From the NCBI GenBank assembly GCA_035259145.1, contig DATFWQ010000079.1, positions 1 to 22,355 on the forward strand: DNA of 22,355 nucleotides, read 5' to 3'. The position numbers and the translations under genes were made by a program. The notes beneath the pieces are model-generated. The model was not told where the DNA came from. It made no database searches and saw only the letters and a program-made list of their open reading frames with translations. Shown in pieces: positions 22,204 to 22,355 of the stretch (the first letter of the stretch is position 1; each line of letters begins with the position of its first letter). The stretch is from CF-161 sp035259145 (lineage in GTDB: Bacteria > Chloroflexota > Dormibacteria > Dormibacterales > Dormibacteraceae).

Positions 22204-22355
22204 CGCCCTCCGATCCTCCTGCCGAGCAGGGAATCTACCCATCCTGGCGGTTCAACGACGCGCTCTGGTGGGCTGTTACGGGCGGGGGGCCGCGGTCGGA
22301 TACCCGGGCGGCCCACACGGGCAAGGTGGTTCATTCGGCCGCCATTGCAGGATTA
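22204..22355. other. Unassigned right edge of window
   Basis: Apart from the AGGAGG ribosome binding site of the lipoprotein (22215-22220), nothing could be identified. A 44-codon frame on the minus strand (22334-22200) ends in the ATGA of the lipoprotein start, but it has no ribosome binding site and a Pro/Arg-rich composition, so it is not called. No tRNA-like fold was seen. Confidence 0.5.

Noticed and set aside
22200..22334. 44-residue frame ending in the ATGA of the lipoprotein start, a possible leader peptide
   Set aside because: No ribosome binding site, random Pro/Arg-rich composition; only the overlapping stop is suggestive.

Overview
This is a high-GC bacterial chromosome segment. 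It looks like a Gram-positive-type or monoderm lineage: an actinobacterium or a Chloroflexota/Dormibacterota-like soil bacterium. The reasons are the MurT/GatD lipid II amidation pair, the glmU-prs pair, convergent rpsT/holA, Ser/Pro-rich lipoproteins, many GTG/TTG starts and possible leaderless starts. The exact phylum cannot be fixed from this window. No tRNA, rRNA or CRISPR array was seen.

Layout. 1-5634 is housekeeping: a leftward operon glmU > prs > start of a CNNM/HlyC-type membrane protein (cut by the window edge), and divergently an SH3-domain lipoprotein followed by lon. 5635-6283 holds a hairpin and a small XRE-like protein. 6269-9173 is a leftward, overlapping operon ispE > murT > gatD (isoprenoid precursor synthesis plus peptidoglycan amidation). 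9295-10777 holds rpsT, which appears to start at CTG, converging on holA. 10807-12258 is an amidase.

12290-13412 is the strongest mobile feature. Imperfect 29-bp inverted repeats (25/29 by eye) bound a 1.12-kb element with an internally deleted IS30-type transposase, an Imm-5-like putative immunity gene and a resolvase-type HTH tail. It sits in the short gap between the amidase and a convergent MFS gene, and reads as a non-autonomous IS30 derivative carrying cargo.

13418-17278 has two MFS transporters around an orphan branched-chain-amino-acid-type binding lipoprotein, with a perfect 11-bp hairpin before the latter. 17321-19971 is the most interesting metabolic locus. A LeuA/homocitrate-synthase-like protein resembling Re-citrate synthases is divergent from an HTH-citrate-synthase fusion whose catalytic histidine is replaced by glutamine. 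A 15-bp palindrome lies between them. I infer that the fusion is a ligand-sensing regulator of the enzyme and the carboxylate-type MFS gene downstream of it.

19938-22203 holds a GNAT acetyltransferase, a DUF3224 protein and a lipoprotein. Nothing recognisable was found in 22204-22355.
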